From: Halomonas cerina
GTDB taxonomy: Bacteria > Pseudomonadota > Gammaproteobacteria > Pseudomonadales > Halomonadaceae
Direction of reading: 5' to 3'
Assembly: GCF_014192215.1 (NCBI RefSeq)
Contig: NZ_JACHXP010000020.1
Coordinates: forward strand, 1-64,000
Length of the DNA: 64,000 nucleotides
The translations under genes were made by a program, and so were the position numbers. This document shows positions 43,128 through 54,012 of this stretch, one piece after another (the first letter of the stretch is position 1; every line of letters starts with the position of its first letter). Below the pieces are notes generated by a model, which did no database searches, was not told the origin of the DNA, and saw nothing but the letters and a program-made list of their open reading frames with translations.

Positions 43128-43159
43128 GATCATGCTTCGACCTTGGTCGAAGCATGATC
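43128..43159. repeat. 32-bp perfect inverted repeat with TCGACCTTGGTCGA core
   Basis: Arms GATCATGCTTCGACC and GGTCGAAGCATGATC (15 bp each) around TT. The core TCGACCTTGGTCGA (43137-43150) recurs with small changes upstream of aceE and lldE. Being between divergent genes, it is more likely a protein-binding site than a terminator. Confidence 0.75.
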
Positions 43160-43170
43160 GGCCGAGTGGG

Positions 43171-43219
43171 GCCGGGATCCCGCACGGAGCAGGTGTCGTG
43201 GTATGCGGATTTCCGCACA
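43171..43219. promoter_or_regulatory. DctD-type tandem boxes upstream of the TAXI operon
   Basis: Strong dyad TATGCGGATTTCCGCACA (43202-43219; exact arms TGCGGA/TCCGCA at 43204-43217). A weaker, half-matching copy GCCGGGATCCCGCAC (43171-43185) is centred 32.5 bp away. The form resembles, from memory, the upstream element of rhizobial DctD. The strong site is about 145 bp above the sigma-54 start, a usual enhancer distance. Confidence 0.6.
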
Positions 43220-43322
43220 GGTCCTCGCGCCAGGGGTGCCGTCAGGCGTCGGCGGCACTCGGCCAGATAGTCAGCTAGGTTTGTGGAAAGAAGTGATCCA
43301 CACCTCAATCGAGAGACATGCC

Positions 43323-44396
43323 ATGACTGACGAACGCGTTTTCTGCCTTCCCACCCTTGTCGCGGCCGGTGGCCTGCTGATCGGGGGGACCACGGCCATG
43401 GCCCAGGAACGTGCGGACTGGCCGGAGCGGATCAGGGTGGCTACTGCCTCCATCGGCGGCACCTACCATATCTACGGCCACGGCCTGTCCGCGCGCATCA
43501 CCGATGAGTTCGACATACTCGCCGATACGCGTACCACCGGCGGGCCCTACCACAACATGATCCTGGTCCACACGGGTGAAGCGGAGCTGGGCTTTGTCAC
43601 CCTGGGGCCGGCAAAGGAGCTTTGGGAGGGCGAGGCCGAGTTCGCCGATGGTGAGAAGATGCGCAACGTGCGTGCCCTCTTTCCCATGTACCGAACCCCC
43701 TTCCACATAGTCACCCAGGCCGATTCAGGCATCGAAAGCATCGATGACCTCAGTGGGGCCCGTGTCGGGGTGGGACCCATGGGCGGCACCTGCGCCACCT
43801 ATTGGGAGCGGTTCTTCGATGAACTGGGGGTTGAGGATGTCCGCCTGCAGTATGCCGGCGCCAGCCTGTCGGCGGATTACATGCTCGGCGGCCTCAGCGA
43901 TGCCTTCGCCTTCTGTGCCGGCCTGCCTATCCAGGCCTTCGAGCATGTGGAGAGTCGCCAGGCGGTACGGATGTTCGGCCTGACCGAGGAGCAGCAGGCG
44001 ACCCTGGTGGACGCCTTTCCGGTGACTCCCTACGAGATCCCTGCCGACACCTATGCGTCGATGGATGCCCCCCAGGCCTCGGTGGCCTTCTGGAATTTCG
44101 CCATCGGCCACAAGGATCTCGATGAGGGTTTCGTCCATGAACTCATGGCACTGGTGCTCGAGGACAACGACGCCATGCAGGAGATCCACCCCGCAGCGGC
44201 CGAGACCCGGCCGGAGCACATGGAGAAGAACAATGTGATCTGGTTCCATCCCGGCGCGGTGCGCTATTACCGGGAGCAGGGGCTCGAGGTGTCCGAGGCG
44301 ATGATGCCGCCCGAGATGCGCCAGCAGGGAGAAGAAGAGGAGGCCGAAATGGAAGGCGAAACGGGGGGCCGGGCCGAGGAGAGCGCCGAGCAATAA
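43323..44396 (+). CDS. TAXI-family TRAP solute-binding protein 2
   Basis: A 357-residue homologue of binding protein 1 encoded divergently. Signal peptide about 1-27 (LPTLVAAGGLLIGGTTAMAQ). The TAXI core is ATASIGGTYHIYGHGLSARITDEF, TGGPYHNMILVHTGEAELGFVTLGPA, LFPMYRTPFHIVTQADSGIES, and C-terminal WFHPGAVRYYREQG. It ends in an acidic tail (about 325-357, mostly Glu) absent from protein 1. No permease lies beside it, so it may share the fused permease of protein 1. The start at 43323 is chosen by the signal peptide; the ribosome site (GAGAGA) is weak. Confidence 0.9.
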   Translation: MTDERVFCLPTLVAAGGLLIGGTTAMAQERADWPERIRVATASIGGTYHIYGHGLSARITDEFDILADTRTTGGPYHNMILVHTGEAELGFVTLGPAKELWEGEAEFADGEKMRNVRALFPMYRTPFHIVTQADSGIESIDDLSGARVGVGPMGGTCATYWERFFDELGVEDVRLQYAGASLSADYMLGGLSDAFAFCAGLPIQAFEHVESRQAVRMFGLTEEQQATLVDAFPVTPYEIPADTYASMDAPQASVAFWNFAIGHKDLDEGFVHELMALVLEDNDAMQEIHPAAAETRPEHMEKNNVIWFHPGAVRYYREQGLEVSEAMMPPEMRQQGEEEEAEMEGETGGRAEESAEQ

Positions 44397-44669
44397 TAGC
44401 CCCGGCAGCCTTTTACGAAGCCAGTAGGATGCCCATGTCGCTCGATAGCTGCCAGGGAATCCTGCTTCCCGATGGCGGGCCGGATGACGACGAGTGGGAG
44501 GCGTGCCAGATGGCACACAACCGTGTACCTGGCCATTCGATGATGACAGGCGTCTGCCCGCCAGGTCGTCAGTGGGGCAACCGGGCGGCGCCGCGTCGTA
44601 CCGGGCAAGAGCCTGTCACGGCACCACCCACCACCGGGGGATCAGAACTGCAGCCCGATGATAGTCACC

Positions 44670-46775
44670 TTATCGCTTCTTCTGTGGCGGCAGATCGGTG
44701 CACACGCCTTCGAACAGTTCGGCGGCCATCCCCACCGATTCGCCCAGGGTCGGATGCGGGTGGATGGTCTTGCCGATGTCGACCGGGTCGCAGCCCATCT
44801 CGACGGCCAGACACAGCTCGCTGATCAGATCCCCCGCCTGGGTGCCGACGATCGCCCCACCGATGATGCGGTGGGTGTCTTCGTCGAACAGCAACTTGGT
44901 GAAACCTTCGTCACGCCCGTTGGCGATCGCCCGTCCGCTGGCCGCCCAGGGAAAAATCGCCTTGCCGTACTTGATGCCTTCGGCCTTGCATTCGGTCTCG
45001 GTCTTGCCGGCCCAGGCGACTTCCGGGTCGGTGTAGGCCACCGAGGGGATCTGTCGGGCATCGAAGAAGCTCTTGTGTCCGGCCGCGGCCTCGGCGGCGA
45101 CATGCGCCTCGTGCACCGCCTTGTGGGCCAGCATCGGCTGGCCGATGATGTCGCCGATGGCGAAGATGTGCCCGACGTTGGTGCGCAACTGCTTGTCAAC
45201 ATTGATGAAGCCGCGCTCGTCGACCGCCACGCCGGCGTTTTTTGCACCGATCTTGTTGCCGTTAGGGCTGCGCCCGACCGATTGCAGGACCATGTCGTAC
45301 AGCTGTGGCTCGGCGGGGGCGTTGTCGCCCTCGAAGCTGACCTTGAGGCCGCTCTTTTGGGCTTTCACGGCGGTGGTCCGGGTCTTGAGCATCACCTTGT
45401 CGAAGCGTGGCGTGTTGACTTTTTCCCAGACCTTGACCAGATCGCGGTCGGCGCCGGTCATCAGCCCGTCGAGCATCTCGACCACGTCGATGCGGGTGCC
45501 CAGGGAAGAATAGACCGTGGCCATCTCCAGGCCGATGATGCCACCACCGATGACCAGCATGCGCTTCGGGATGGAGGTCAGTTCCAACGCGCCGGTGGAG
45601 TCGACCACCCGGGGGTCGTCGGGAATGAAGGGCAGTTTCACCGACTGCGAACCAGCGGCGATGATGCACTTGTCGAACTTTACCACTTGCTTGTCGCCGG
45701 TCTGCTCCTGGCCGTCGCCGGTCGTCAGGGCCACTTCCAAGTGATGCGGGTCGAGGAAGGTCCCGACCCCGCGCACGACCTGGACCTTGCGTGCCCTGGC
45801 CATGCCGGCCAGACCCCCGGTGAGCTGGCCGACGACCTTTTCCTTCCAACCGCGCAGTTTGTCGAGATCGATTTTCGGCTTGCCGAAGGCGATGCCGTGA
45901 TCGGCCATGGCATTGGCCGCGTCGGTGACCGCCGCGACATGCAGCAGCGCCTTGGAGGGGATGCAGCCGACGTTTAGGCACACCCCGCCGAGGCTGGCAT
46001 AGCGCTCCACCAGCACGGTCTTCATCCCCAGATCGGCGGCCCGGAAGGCGGCCGAGTAGCCGCCCGGGCCGGCGCCGAGCACCAGCATCTCGCACTCGAT
46101 ATCGGCCCCGCCGGTATGGGTGGCCGCTTGTGGGGCGGGCGCGGCGGCTGCCTTCTCTCCCGTTCCCTGCGCGACAGAGGGTTGGGAGGCAGAGCCTTTC
46201 CCTTCCGCTTCCAGCATCAGGATTGCCGTGCCTTCCGAGACCGTGTCGCCGACTGACACCAGCACCTCGCTGACCTTGCCGGCCTTGGGCGCGGGCACGT
46301 CCATCGAGGCCTTGTCGGACTCCAGGGTGATCAGTGGGTCCTCGGCACGGATCGTGTCGCCTGCGCGTACCAGCACTTCGATGATCGGAACATCACCGAA
46401 ATCGCCGATGTCCGGCACCCGAACCTCTTCCAGGCTGCCGCCGCCATAACCACCGCCGGCATCGCCGGGCGCTGCGGAGCCAACCCCTTTTTCATGGACC
46501 GCTGGATGCGGGTCGTGGTCCGCCACCCGGGACCCGGTCTCGGCCGGTTCCAGCATCAGAATGGTCGAGCCTTCGGAGACCTTGTCCCCCTCCTTGACCT
46601 TGAGTTCTCCAACCGTGCCCGACTGCGGGGACGGCACGTCCATGGAGGCCTTGTCGGTCTCCAGGGTGATCAGCGGCGTCTCGATGTCGATCGCATCGCC
46701 CGGCTTGACCAGCACCTCGATGACCTCGACGTCCTTGAAGTCACCGATGTCGGGCACCTTGATTTCGATTGCCAT
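44670..46775 (-). CDS. lpd: Dihydrolipoyl dehydrogenase (E3) with two N-terminal lipoyl domains
   Basis: A 701-residue E3 of pyruvate dehydrogenase. Two lipoyl domains come first: Lys42 in ETDKASMDVP and Lys155 in ESDKASMDVP, joined by a flexible Gly/His-rich linker; a second Ala/Pro linker leads to the flavoprotein. FAD site GAGPGG (about 234), redox disulfide GGVCLNVGCIPSK (Cys266/Cys271), NAD motif GGGIIGLEMATVYSSLG, and catalytic His in HPHPTLGE. Ordinary E3 proteins (about 475 residues) have no lipoyl domain; some beta- and gammaproteobacterial PDH E3s have one. It starts 14 bp after aceF and is the last gene of the cluster. Confidence 0.95.
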   Translation of the reverse strand: MAIEIKVPDIGDFKDVEVIEVLVKPGDAIDIETPLITLETDKASMDVPSPQSGTVGELKVKEGDKVSEGSTILMLEPAETGSRVADHDPHPAVHEKGVGSAAPGDAGGGYGGGSLEEVRVPDIGDFGDVPIIEVLVRAGDTIRAEDPLITLESDKASMDVPAPKAGKVSEVLVSVGDTVSEGTAILMLEAEGKGSASQPSVAQGTGEKAAAAPAPQAATHTGGADIECEMLVLGAGPGGYSAAFRAADLGMKTVLVERYASLGGVCLNVGCIPSKALLHVAAVTDAANAMADHGIAFGKPKIDLDKLRGWKEKVVGQLTGGLAGMARARKVQVVRGVGTFLDPHHLEVALTTGDGQEQTGDKQVVKFDKCIIAAGSQSVKLPFIPDDPRVVDSTGALELTSIPKRMLVIGGGIIGLEMATVYSSLGTRIDVVEMLDGLMTGADRDLVKVWEKVNTPRFDKVMLKTRTTAVKAQKSGLKVSFEGDNAPAEPQLYDMVLQSVGRSPNGNKIGAKNAGVAVDERGFINVDKQLRTNVGHIFAIGDIIGQPMLAHKAVHEAHVAAEAAAGHKSFFDARQIPSVAYTDPEVAWAGKTETECKAEGIKYGKAIFPWAASGRAIANGRDEGFTKLLFDEDTHRIIGGAIVGTQAGDLISELCLAVEMGCDPVDIGKTIHPHPTLGESVGMAAELFEGVCTDLPPQKKR

Positions 46776-46789
46776 GGTGTCGTTTCCCC

Positions 46790-48340
46790 TTACATGATGA
46801 TGCGCCGCATATCGGCGAGCAGGCTGGCGAAATGGACGTTGAAACGGGCCGCGGCGGCGCCGTCGATCACCCGGTGGTCCCAGGACAACGACAGGGGCAG
46901 CATGAACCGCCAGTCCGACTGCTTGCCGTCCGGCGAGACCTGCTTCCAATAGGAGCGGCATACGCCCATGATGGCCACCTCGGGGGCATTGATGATGGGC
47001 GTGAAATAGTGCCCGCCGATCCCGCCCAGCGAGGAGATGGTGAAGCAGCCGCCCTGCATCTGATCGGGCTTGAGCTTGCCGTCGCGGGCCAGCTTGGCCA
47101 GCGCCCCCATTTCCTGGGCGATCTCGGCCACGCTCTTCTGATCCGCATCGCGGATCACCGGCACCACCAGACCCTGGGGCGTGTCGGCGGCGAAACCGAT
47201 ATGGTAGTACTGCTTGAATATCAGATTGTCGCCGTCCAGTGAGGCATTGAACTCGGGGAACTTTTTCAAGGACGCGACCGCAGCCTTGATCATGAACGCC
47301 AGCATGCTGACCTTGATGCCCGCCTTCTCGTTGTCCTTGTTGAACTGCACGCGGAAGGCTTCCAGGTCGGTGATGTCGGCCTCGTCGTGGTTGGTGACGT
47401 GGGGAATCCTCACCCAGTTGCGATGCAGATTGGCACCGGAGATCTTCTTGATGCGTGATAGCGGCTGGGTTTCCACCGGACCGAACTTGCTGAAATCGAC
47501 CTTGGGCCAGGGCAGTAGATCCATGCCCTCCCCGGCAGCCGGAGCACCGGCCGGGGCCGCCGCCGGGGCGCCGCCCTTGGCGAAGTTCTGAATGTCCTCC
47601 TGGGTGACTCGGCCCTTGAGGCCGGTCGGCGGCACGCGGGTCAGATCCACCTCCAGTTCGCGGGCCAGGCGGCGAGCCGAGGGGCTGGCGTGAACCCGGC
47701 TGAAATCCGCAATCTGGCCGGTCGAAGGTGCGCTGGAGGGGGCAGTCGCCGGTTGCGGTGGCTTCTCTGCTTCGTCGGCGGGTGGCGCGCTCTTTTCTTC
47801 CGCTCCTGCCTCGCTCTCCAGCAGCAGTATCGGGCTGCCTTCGGATACCGTGTCACCGACCTTGACCTTGACCTCCTTGACGGTGCCGGCCTGGGGCGCG
47901 GGCACGTCCATGGAGGCCTTGTCGGACTCCACGGTGATCAGCGGGTCCTCGGGCTGGACGCTGTCGCCGGCCTGGACATGGATCTCGATGATCGGCACAT
48001 CGCTGAAGTCGCCGATGTCGGGGACCTTGATCTCCTCCACCCCGCCGCCGGACGGTGCCGATGCCTTCTCTCCCTCGGCGGGGGAGGGTGAGCCACCCTC
48101 ACCCTCCGACTCCAGCATCACAATCGTCGAACCCTCGGAGACCGTGTCACCGACCTTGACCTTGACCTCCTTGACGGTGCCGGCCTGGGGCGCGGGCACG
48201 TCCATGGAGGCCTTGTCGGACTCCACGGTGATCAGCGGGTCCTCGACCTGGACGCTGTCACCGGCCTGGACATGGATCTCGATGATCGGCACATCGGTGA
48301 AGTCGCCGATGTCCGGTACCTTGATTTCTTGGATGGCCAC
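46790..48340 (-). CDS. aceF: Dihydrolipoyllysine acetyltransferase (E2) of pyruvate dehydrogenase
   Basis: A 516-residue E2. Two lipoyl domains with lipoylation Lys43 and Lys141 (both VESDKASMDVP), separated by 98 residues; then a peripheral subunit-binding domain (VHASPSARRLARELEVDLTRVPPTGLKGRVTQEDI, about 218-255) and the catalytic core ending in LSLSWDHRVIDGAAAARFNVHF with the active His and Asp. It transfers acetyl groups from E1 to CoA. The two lipoyl coding segments share 105 identical bases in a row. Starts 17 bp after aceE. Upstream GGAG on the minus strand gives the ribosome site. Confidence 0.96.
   Translation of the reverse strand: MAIQEIKVPDIGDFTDVPIIEIHVQAGDSVQVEDPLITVESDKASMDVPAPQAGTVKEVKVKVGDTVSEGSTIVMLESEGEGGSPSPAEGEKASAPSGGGVEEIKVPDIGDFSDVPIIEIHVQAGDSVQPEDPLITVESDKASMDVPAPQAGTVKEVKVKVGDTVSEGSPILLLESEAGAEEKSAPPADEAEKPPQPATAPSSAPSTGQIADFSRVHASPSARRLARELEVDLTRVPPTGLKGRVTQEDIQNFAKGGAPAAAPAGAPAAGEGMDLLPWPKVDFSKFGPVETQPLSRIKKISGANLHRNWVRIPHVTNHDEADITDLEAFRVQFNKDNEKAGIKVSMLAFMIKAAVASLKKFPEFNASLDGDNLIFKQYYHIGFAADTPQGLVVPVIRDADQKSVAEIAQEMGALAKLARDGKLKPDQMQGGCFTISSLGGIGGHYFTPIINAPEVAIMGVCRSYWKQVSPDGKQSDWRFMLPLSLSWDHRVIDGAAAARFNVHFASLLADMRRIIM
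47847..47951. repeat. 105-bp exact direct repeat, copy in second lipoyl domain
   Basis: Identical over 105 bases to 48141-48245, offset 294 bp (98 codons, in frame). It encodes part of the second lipoyl domain of AceF. Confidence 0.9.
48141..48245. repeat. 105-bp exact direct repeat, copy in first lipoyl domain
   Basis: Identical to 47847-47951. Identity at third codon positions points to recent gene conversion or duplication rather than protein-level selection alone. Confidence 0.9.
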
Positions 48341-48357
48341 TGTTGTTCTCCTCCGGC

Positions 48358-51021
<2,664 letters not shown>

Positions 51022-51057
51022 GGATCGTCTCCCTTGGTTGGGTCGGCATTGTTTTCG

Positions 51058-51213
51058 TTATCGATCGGTCCGTGCCTCGACCACGGCGAAGGCGCTCATG
51101 TTGGCGATACCTCGTGCGGCGACCGTGTGGTTGAGCTCATGTACCGGCTTGGCGGCCCCCTGCAGGGAGCCGGCCAGGGTGCTGGCGAGCAACTTGGGAG
51201 AAAGAAGACGCAT
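51058..51213 (-). pseudogene. Truncated TAXI binding-protein start, fused to unrelated sequence
   Basis: A 51-codon frame opening MRLLSPKLLASTLAGSL, identical to residues 1-17 of TAXI binding protein 1 except Pro for Thr. DNA homology covers about 51162-51239 against 42881-42958. After residue 17 it runs into QGAAKPVHELNHTVAARG and further residues unlike the binding protein, to a TAA at 51058. The good ribosome site of the parent is lost. I read it as a remnant signal-peptide segment left by a rearrangement that placed aceE behind this promoter; translation as a leader peptide is possible. Confidence 0.65.
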
Positions 51214-51404
51214 GGTGTGACTCCATTGCTGTTGTCGTTGGTGATGTTCTCGACGGACATGAAAGGCCGTGAGCCTGCTGCATCAGTCTGGCAGCTATGT
51301 CGCGACTAGCCGCCATCGAGTGGATGCGACTTTCAACGAACACTAGAGCAATGGGGGGAGGGGAGAAATTCTTTCTCTTTCATCAAGTGGATAGCAGTTG
51401 TGTG

Positions 51405-51420
51405 CTCGACCTTGATCGAG
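51405..51420. promoter_or_regulatory. TCGACCTTGATCGA palindrome upstream of aceE
   Basis: CTCGACCTTGATCGAG, matching the core of the 43128-43159 repeat in 13 of 14 bases, 67 bp from the DctD-type dyad exactly as in the TAXI region. Confidence 0.6.
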
Positions 51421-51439
51421 ATGCGTGGCGCGGGGATGT

Positions 51440-51490
51440 TCCGGATTCTCGCACCCTGCTGCCAGGCAGCTGTGCGGAAGTCCGCACAGC
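51440..51490. promoter_or_regulatory. DctD-type tandem boxes upstream of aceE
   Basis: Strong dyad CTGTGCGGAAGTCCGCACAG within an exact 10-bp-arm inverted repeat (51469-51490), and a weaker TCCGGATTCTCGCAC (51440-51454) centred 32.5 bp away. The strong dyad is a fuller match to the DctD form than the TAXI one. Confidence 0.6.
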
Positions 51491-51562
51491 AAGCCTGGCG
51501 GTGTTGGGTCAGACAGCACGTTGCCGGCGTCGCTGGTCGGGCGGAGAGGGTGTGGCGAGGTC

Positions 51563-51808
51563 TCAGTGGCCCTTGGGGTCGAGGATCTTCACGGTCTGAA
51601 GGTCGGAGGCCTGTTGCTCCTCGTGTTCCCGGTTGACCCGGGTCTCGAGCTCCGGCAGGACCTCGTCTTCGATGGGCAGTTGCTCGAAGAAGTCGCAGCT
51701 GACGCACTCGCGGTAGCGGATGCCGTTCTGTTCCCAGGCGCGGATGCGATCCATCTCGGCGCAGCGGGGACAAACGACACCGGCGATAAAGCGTTTCTGG
51801 ACGGCCAT
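51563..51808 (-). CDS. yheV: YheV-family zinc-ribbon protein
   Basis: An 81-residue protein. Two Cys pairs, VCPRC and CVSC (about residues 13-16 and 36-39), form a predicted zinc ribbon (RFIAGVVCPRCAEMDRIRAWEQNGIRYRECVSCDFFE). The remaining acidic C-terminal half is probably flexible. This matches YheV/DUF2387, a gammaproteobacterial family of unknown function. It starts 51 bp after prlC on the same strand and may be co-transcribed. Confidence 0.85.
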   Translation of the reverse strand: MAVQKRFIAGVVCPRCAEMDRIRAWEQNGIRYRECVSCDFFEQLPIEDEVLPELETRVNREHEEQQASDLQTVKILDPKGH

Positions 51809-51859
51809 GGGGACTCCTGAAAGGGGGCCGCCGGGGGATCCCGGCGGCGTGACGTTTGG

Positions 51860-53908
51860 TCAGGCGGCACGAATGCCGCTGTGGCGAAGCAGCGGCTCGA
51901 CGCTGGGCTCGCGGCCACGGAAGGCGCGGAACAGTTCGGCGGCGTCGCGGGAGCCGCCGCGCTCGAGGATCTCGGTGCGAAAGCGCCGCCCGGTCTCGGG
52001 GTCGAAGATACCCGCTTCCTCGAAGGCGCTCCAGGCGTCGGCGGAGAGCACCTCGGCCCACTTGTAACTGTAGTAACCCGCCGCATAGCCACCGGCGAAG
52101 ATGTGGCCAAAGCCGTTCTGGAAGCGGTTGAAGTTGGCTCGCGGCACCACTGAGATGGCGTCGCGCACTTCGTCGAGCAGCGCCTGGATCTGGGCCGCCG
52201 TAGGCGCGGCGAGTTCCTGGTGCAGGCGGAAGTCGAACAGCGAGAACTCCAGCTGGCGCACCATGCCCATGGCCGACTGGAAGTTCTTGGCCGCCTGCAG
52301 CTTCTCGAACAGGGTGTCGGGCAGCGGCTCGCCGGTCTCCACGTGGCTGGCGATCAGGTCCAGGCCCTCGCGCTCCCAGCAGAAGTTCTCCATGAACTGG
52401 CTGGGTAACTCCACCGCGTCCCAGGCCACGCCATTGATGCCGGAGATATCGGCGACGGTCTGGCGGGTCAGCATGTGGTGCAGGCCGTGGCCGAACTCGT
52501 GGAAGAGGGTGGTGACCTCGTCGTGGGTCAGCAGCGCCGGCGTATCTCCCACCGGGCGGGTGAAGTTGCAGGTCAGGTAGGCCACCGGTAGCTGCAGGGT
52601 ATCGCCGTCCCGGCGGCGCACCCGGCACTCGTCCATCCAAGCACCGCCGCGCTTGCCCTCTCGGGCATAGAGATCGAGATAGAAGCCGGCGATCGGCGCG
52701 TCGTCCTCCATGATGCGGAAGTAGCGCACGTCGGAATGGTAGCGCGGCGCCTCCCGGTCCTCCTCGAAGCGGACCCCGTAGAGCCGCTCGACCACCTGGA
52801 ACAGGCCGTCCACCACCCGGGGAGCCGGGAAGTAGGGGCGCAGCTGCTCCTCGGAGATGGCGTAGCGGGCCTCGCGCAGCTTCTCGCTGGCGTAGCCCAC
52901 GTCCCAGGGGGCCAGCGCGTCCATGCCCAGGGTGTCGCGGGCGAAGGTCGCCAGCTCGGCGTACTCCTCTCGGGCCTGGGGTATGGCGCGTGCCGCCAGA
53001 TCCTCGAGGAAGGTGATCACCTGCTCGGGGGAGTCGGCCATCTTGGTGGCCAGCGAATAGTCGGCGTAGGTGGTAAAGCCCAGCAGCTCGGCGAGCTCTC
53101 GACGTAGGGCGAGAATCTCCTCCATGAGCGGGGCGTTGTCGAACTGCCCGGCCCGGGGACTCTGGTCGGAGGCGCGGGTGACGAAGGCGGTGTAGACCTC
53201 TTCGCGCAGCGCGCGATCGTCGGCGTAGGTCATCACCGGGAAGAAGCTGGGGAAGTCCAGGGTGATGCGATAGCCCTCCTGCCCCTTGGCCTCGGCGTTG
53301 GCTGCCAGTGTCGCCAGGGCGCTGTCGGGCAGGCCGCCGAGCCGGCGGGTATCGGGCAGATCCCGGTACCAGGCCTGGGTGGCATCCAGCAGCTGGTTGG
53401 AGAAGGTGTTGGCGAGTTCGGAGAGGCGCGACTGAATCTCGCCGTAGCGGCGTTTCTGCGCCGGGGGCAGGTCGACGCCGGCCAGGCGGAAATCACGCAG
53501 GGCGTTGTCCACGGTGCGCCGCTGGCCCTCGTCGAGCTCGACCCAGGCGGGGCCGTCCTTCAATGCCTGCCAGGCCTGGAACAGCCCCTCATGCTGACCC
53601 AGCCAGGTGCTGTAGTCGGAGAGCTTGCCCAGGCAGGCCTGGTAGGCCTCGCGCAGTTCGGGGCTGTTCATGGTGCCGTTGAGGTGCGAGACCGGCGACC
53701 AGGTCCGCGAGAGGCGGTCATTGAGCGCCTCCAGCGGGGCCGCCAGGCTCTCCCAGGTGGGCGCCTGCTCAGCAGCCTGCGCGACGAGCCGTTCGATGGC
53801 GGTGCGGTTCTCTTCCAGCAGTTCCTCGATGGCCGGCACCACGTGTTCGGCGCGGATCTCGGCGAAAGGGGGCAGCTCATGGGGTTCGAGCAACGGGTTG
53901 CGGGACAT
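51860..53908 (-). CDS. prlC: Oligopeptidase A
   Basis: A 682-residue M3-family metallopeptidase degrading short peptides, including cleaved signal peptides, in the cytoplasm. The zinc motif HEFGHGLHH (about 470) with the downstream Glu in DAVELPSQFMENFCWE is present, as are N-terminal LLEPHELPPFAEIRAEHVVPAIEELL and GGYAAGYYSYKWAEVLSADAWSAFEE. Length matches E. coli PrlC (680). The ATG at 53908 follows GAGG; a GTG two codons upstream overlaps that site. Divergent from the NSS transporter gene. Confidence 0.96.
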   Translation of the reverse strand: MSRNPLLEPHELPPFAEIRAEHVVPAIEELLEENRTAIERLVAQAAEQAPTWESLAAPLEALNDRLSRTWSPVSHLNGTMNSPELREAYQACLGKLSDYSTWLGQHEGLFQAWQALKDGPAWVELDEGQRRTVDNALRDFRLAGVDLPPAQKRRYGEIQSRLSELANTFSNQLLDATQAWYRDLPDTRRLGGLPDSALATLAANAEAKGQEGYRITLDFPSFFPVMTYADDRALREEVYTAFVTRASDQSPRAGQFDNAPLMEEILALRRELAELLGFTTYADYSLATKMADSPEQVITFLEDLAARAIPQAREEYAELATFARDTLGMDALAPWDVGYASEKLREARYAISEEQLRPYFPAPRVVDGLFQVVERLYGVRFEEDREAPRYHSDVRYFRIMEDDAPIAGFYLDLYAREGKRGGAWMDECRVRRRDGDTLQLPVAYLTCNFTRPVGDTPALLTHDEVTTLFHEFGHGLHHMLTRQTVADISGINGVAWDAVELPSQFMENFCWEREGLDLIASHVETGEPLPDTLFEKLQAAKNFQSAMGMVRQLEFSLFDFRLHQELAAPTAAQIQALLDEVRDAISVVPRANFNRFQNGFGHIFAGGYAAGYYSYKWAEVLSADAWSAFEEAGIFDPETGRRFRTEILERGGSRDAAELFRAFRGREPSVEPLLRHSGIRAA

Positions 53909-54012
53909 GCGCACCTCGGATCCGATGATAGTCAGGAAGGTTAGATGCGGGCGGCCGCGGCAGGTTTCAATGTGCTAGGCTTGCGGCCCCTTGCAAGCCA
54001 AGCCGGAGTGGC

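Larger units (their letters stand above)
42933..43322. promoter_or_regulatory. Divergent regulatory region of the two TAXI binding proteins (390 bp)
   Basis: Contains a -24/-12 promoter toward binding protein 1, a 32-bp inverted repeat, and two DctD-type boxes, each listed separately. No promoter toward binding protein 2 could be identified with confidence. Confidence 0.75.
51022..51562 (-). promoter_or_regulatory. aceE upstream region, a degenerate copy of the TAXI promoter region
   Basis: Holds a 51-codon remnant of a TAXI binding-protein start (51058-51213), a palindrome at 51405-51420 and DctD-type boxes at 51440-51490. Distances between the strong DctD box, weak box and palindrome (32.5 and 67 bp between centres) equal those upstream of TAXI binding protein 1. 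The -12 half of the sigma-54 promoter persists (ATTGCT on the minus strand, 51347-51352), but the -24 GG has become CC. Confidence 0.7.

Noticed and set aside
43128-43159. Reading the 32-bp inverted repeat as a transcription terminator
   Set aside because: It stands between divergent gene starts, has a 2-nt centre unsuited to an RNA loop, no U-tract, and its core recurs at two other promoters.
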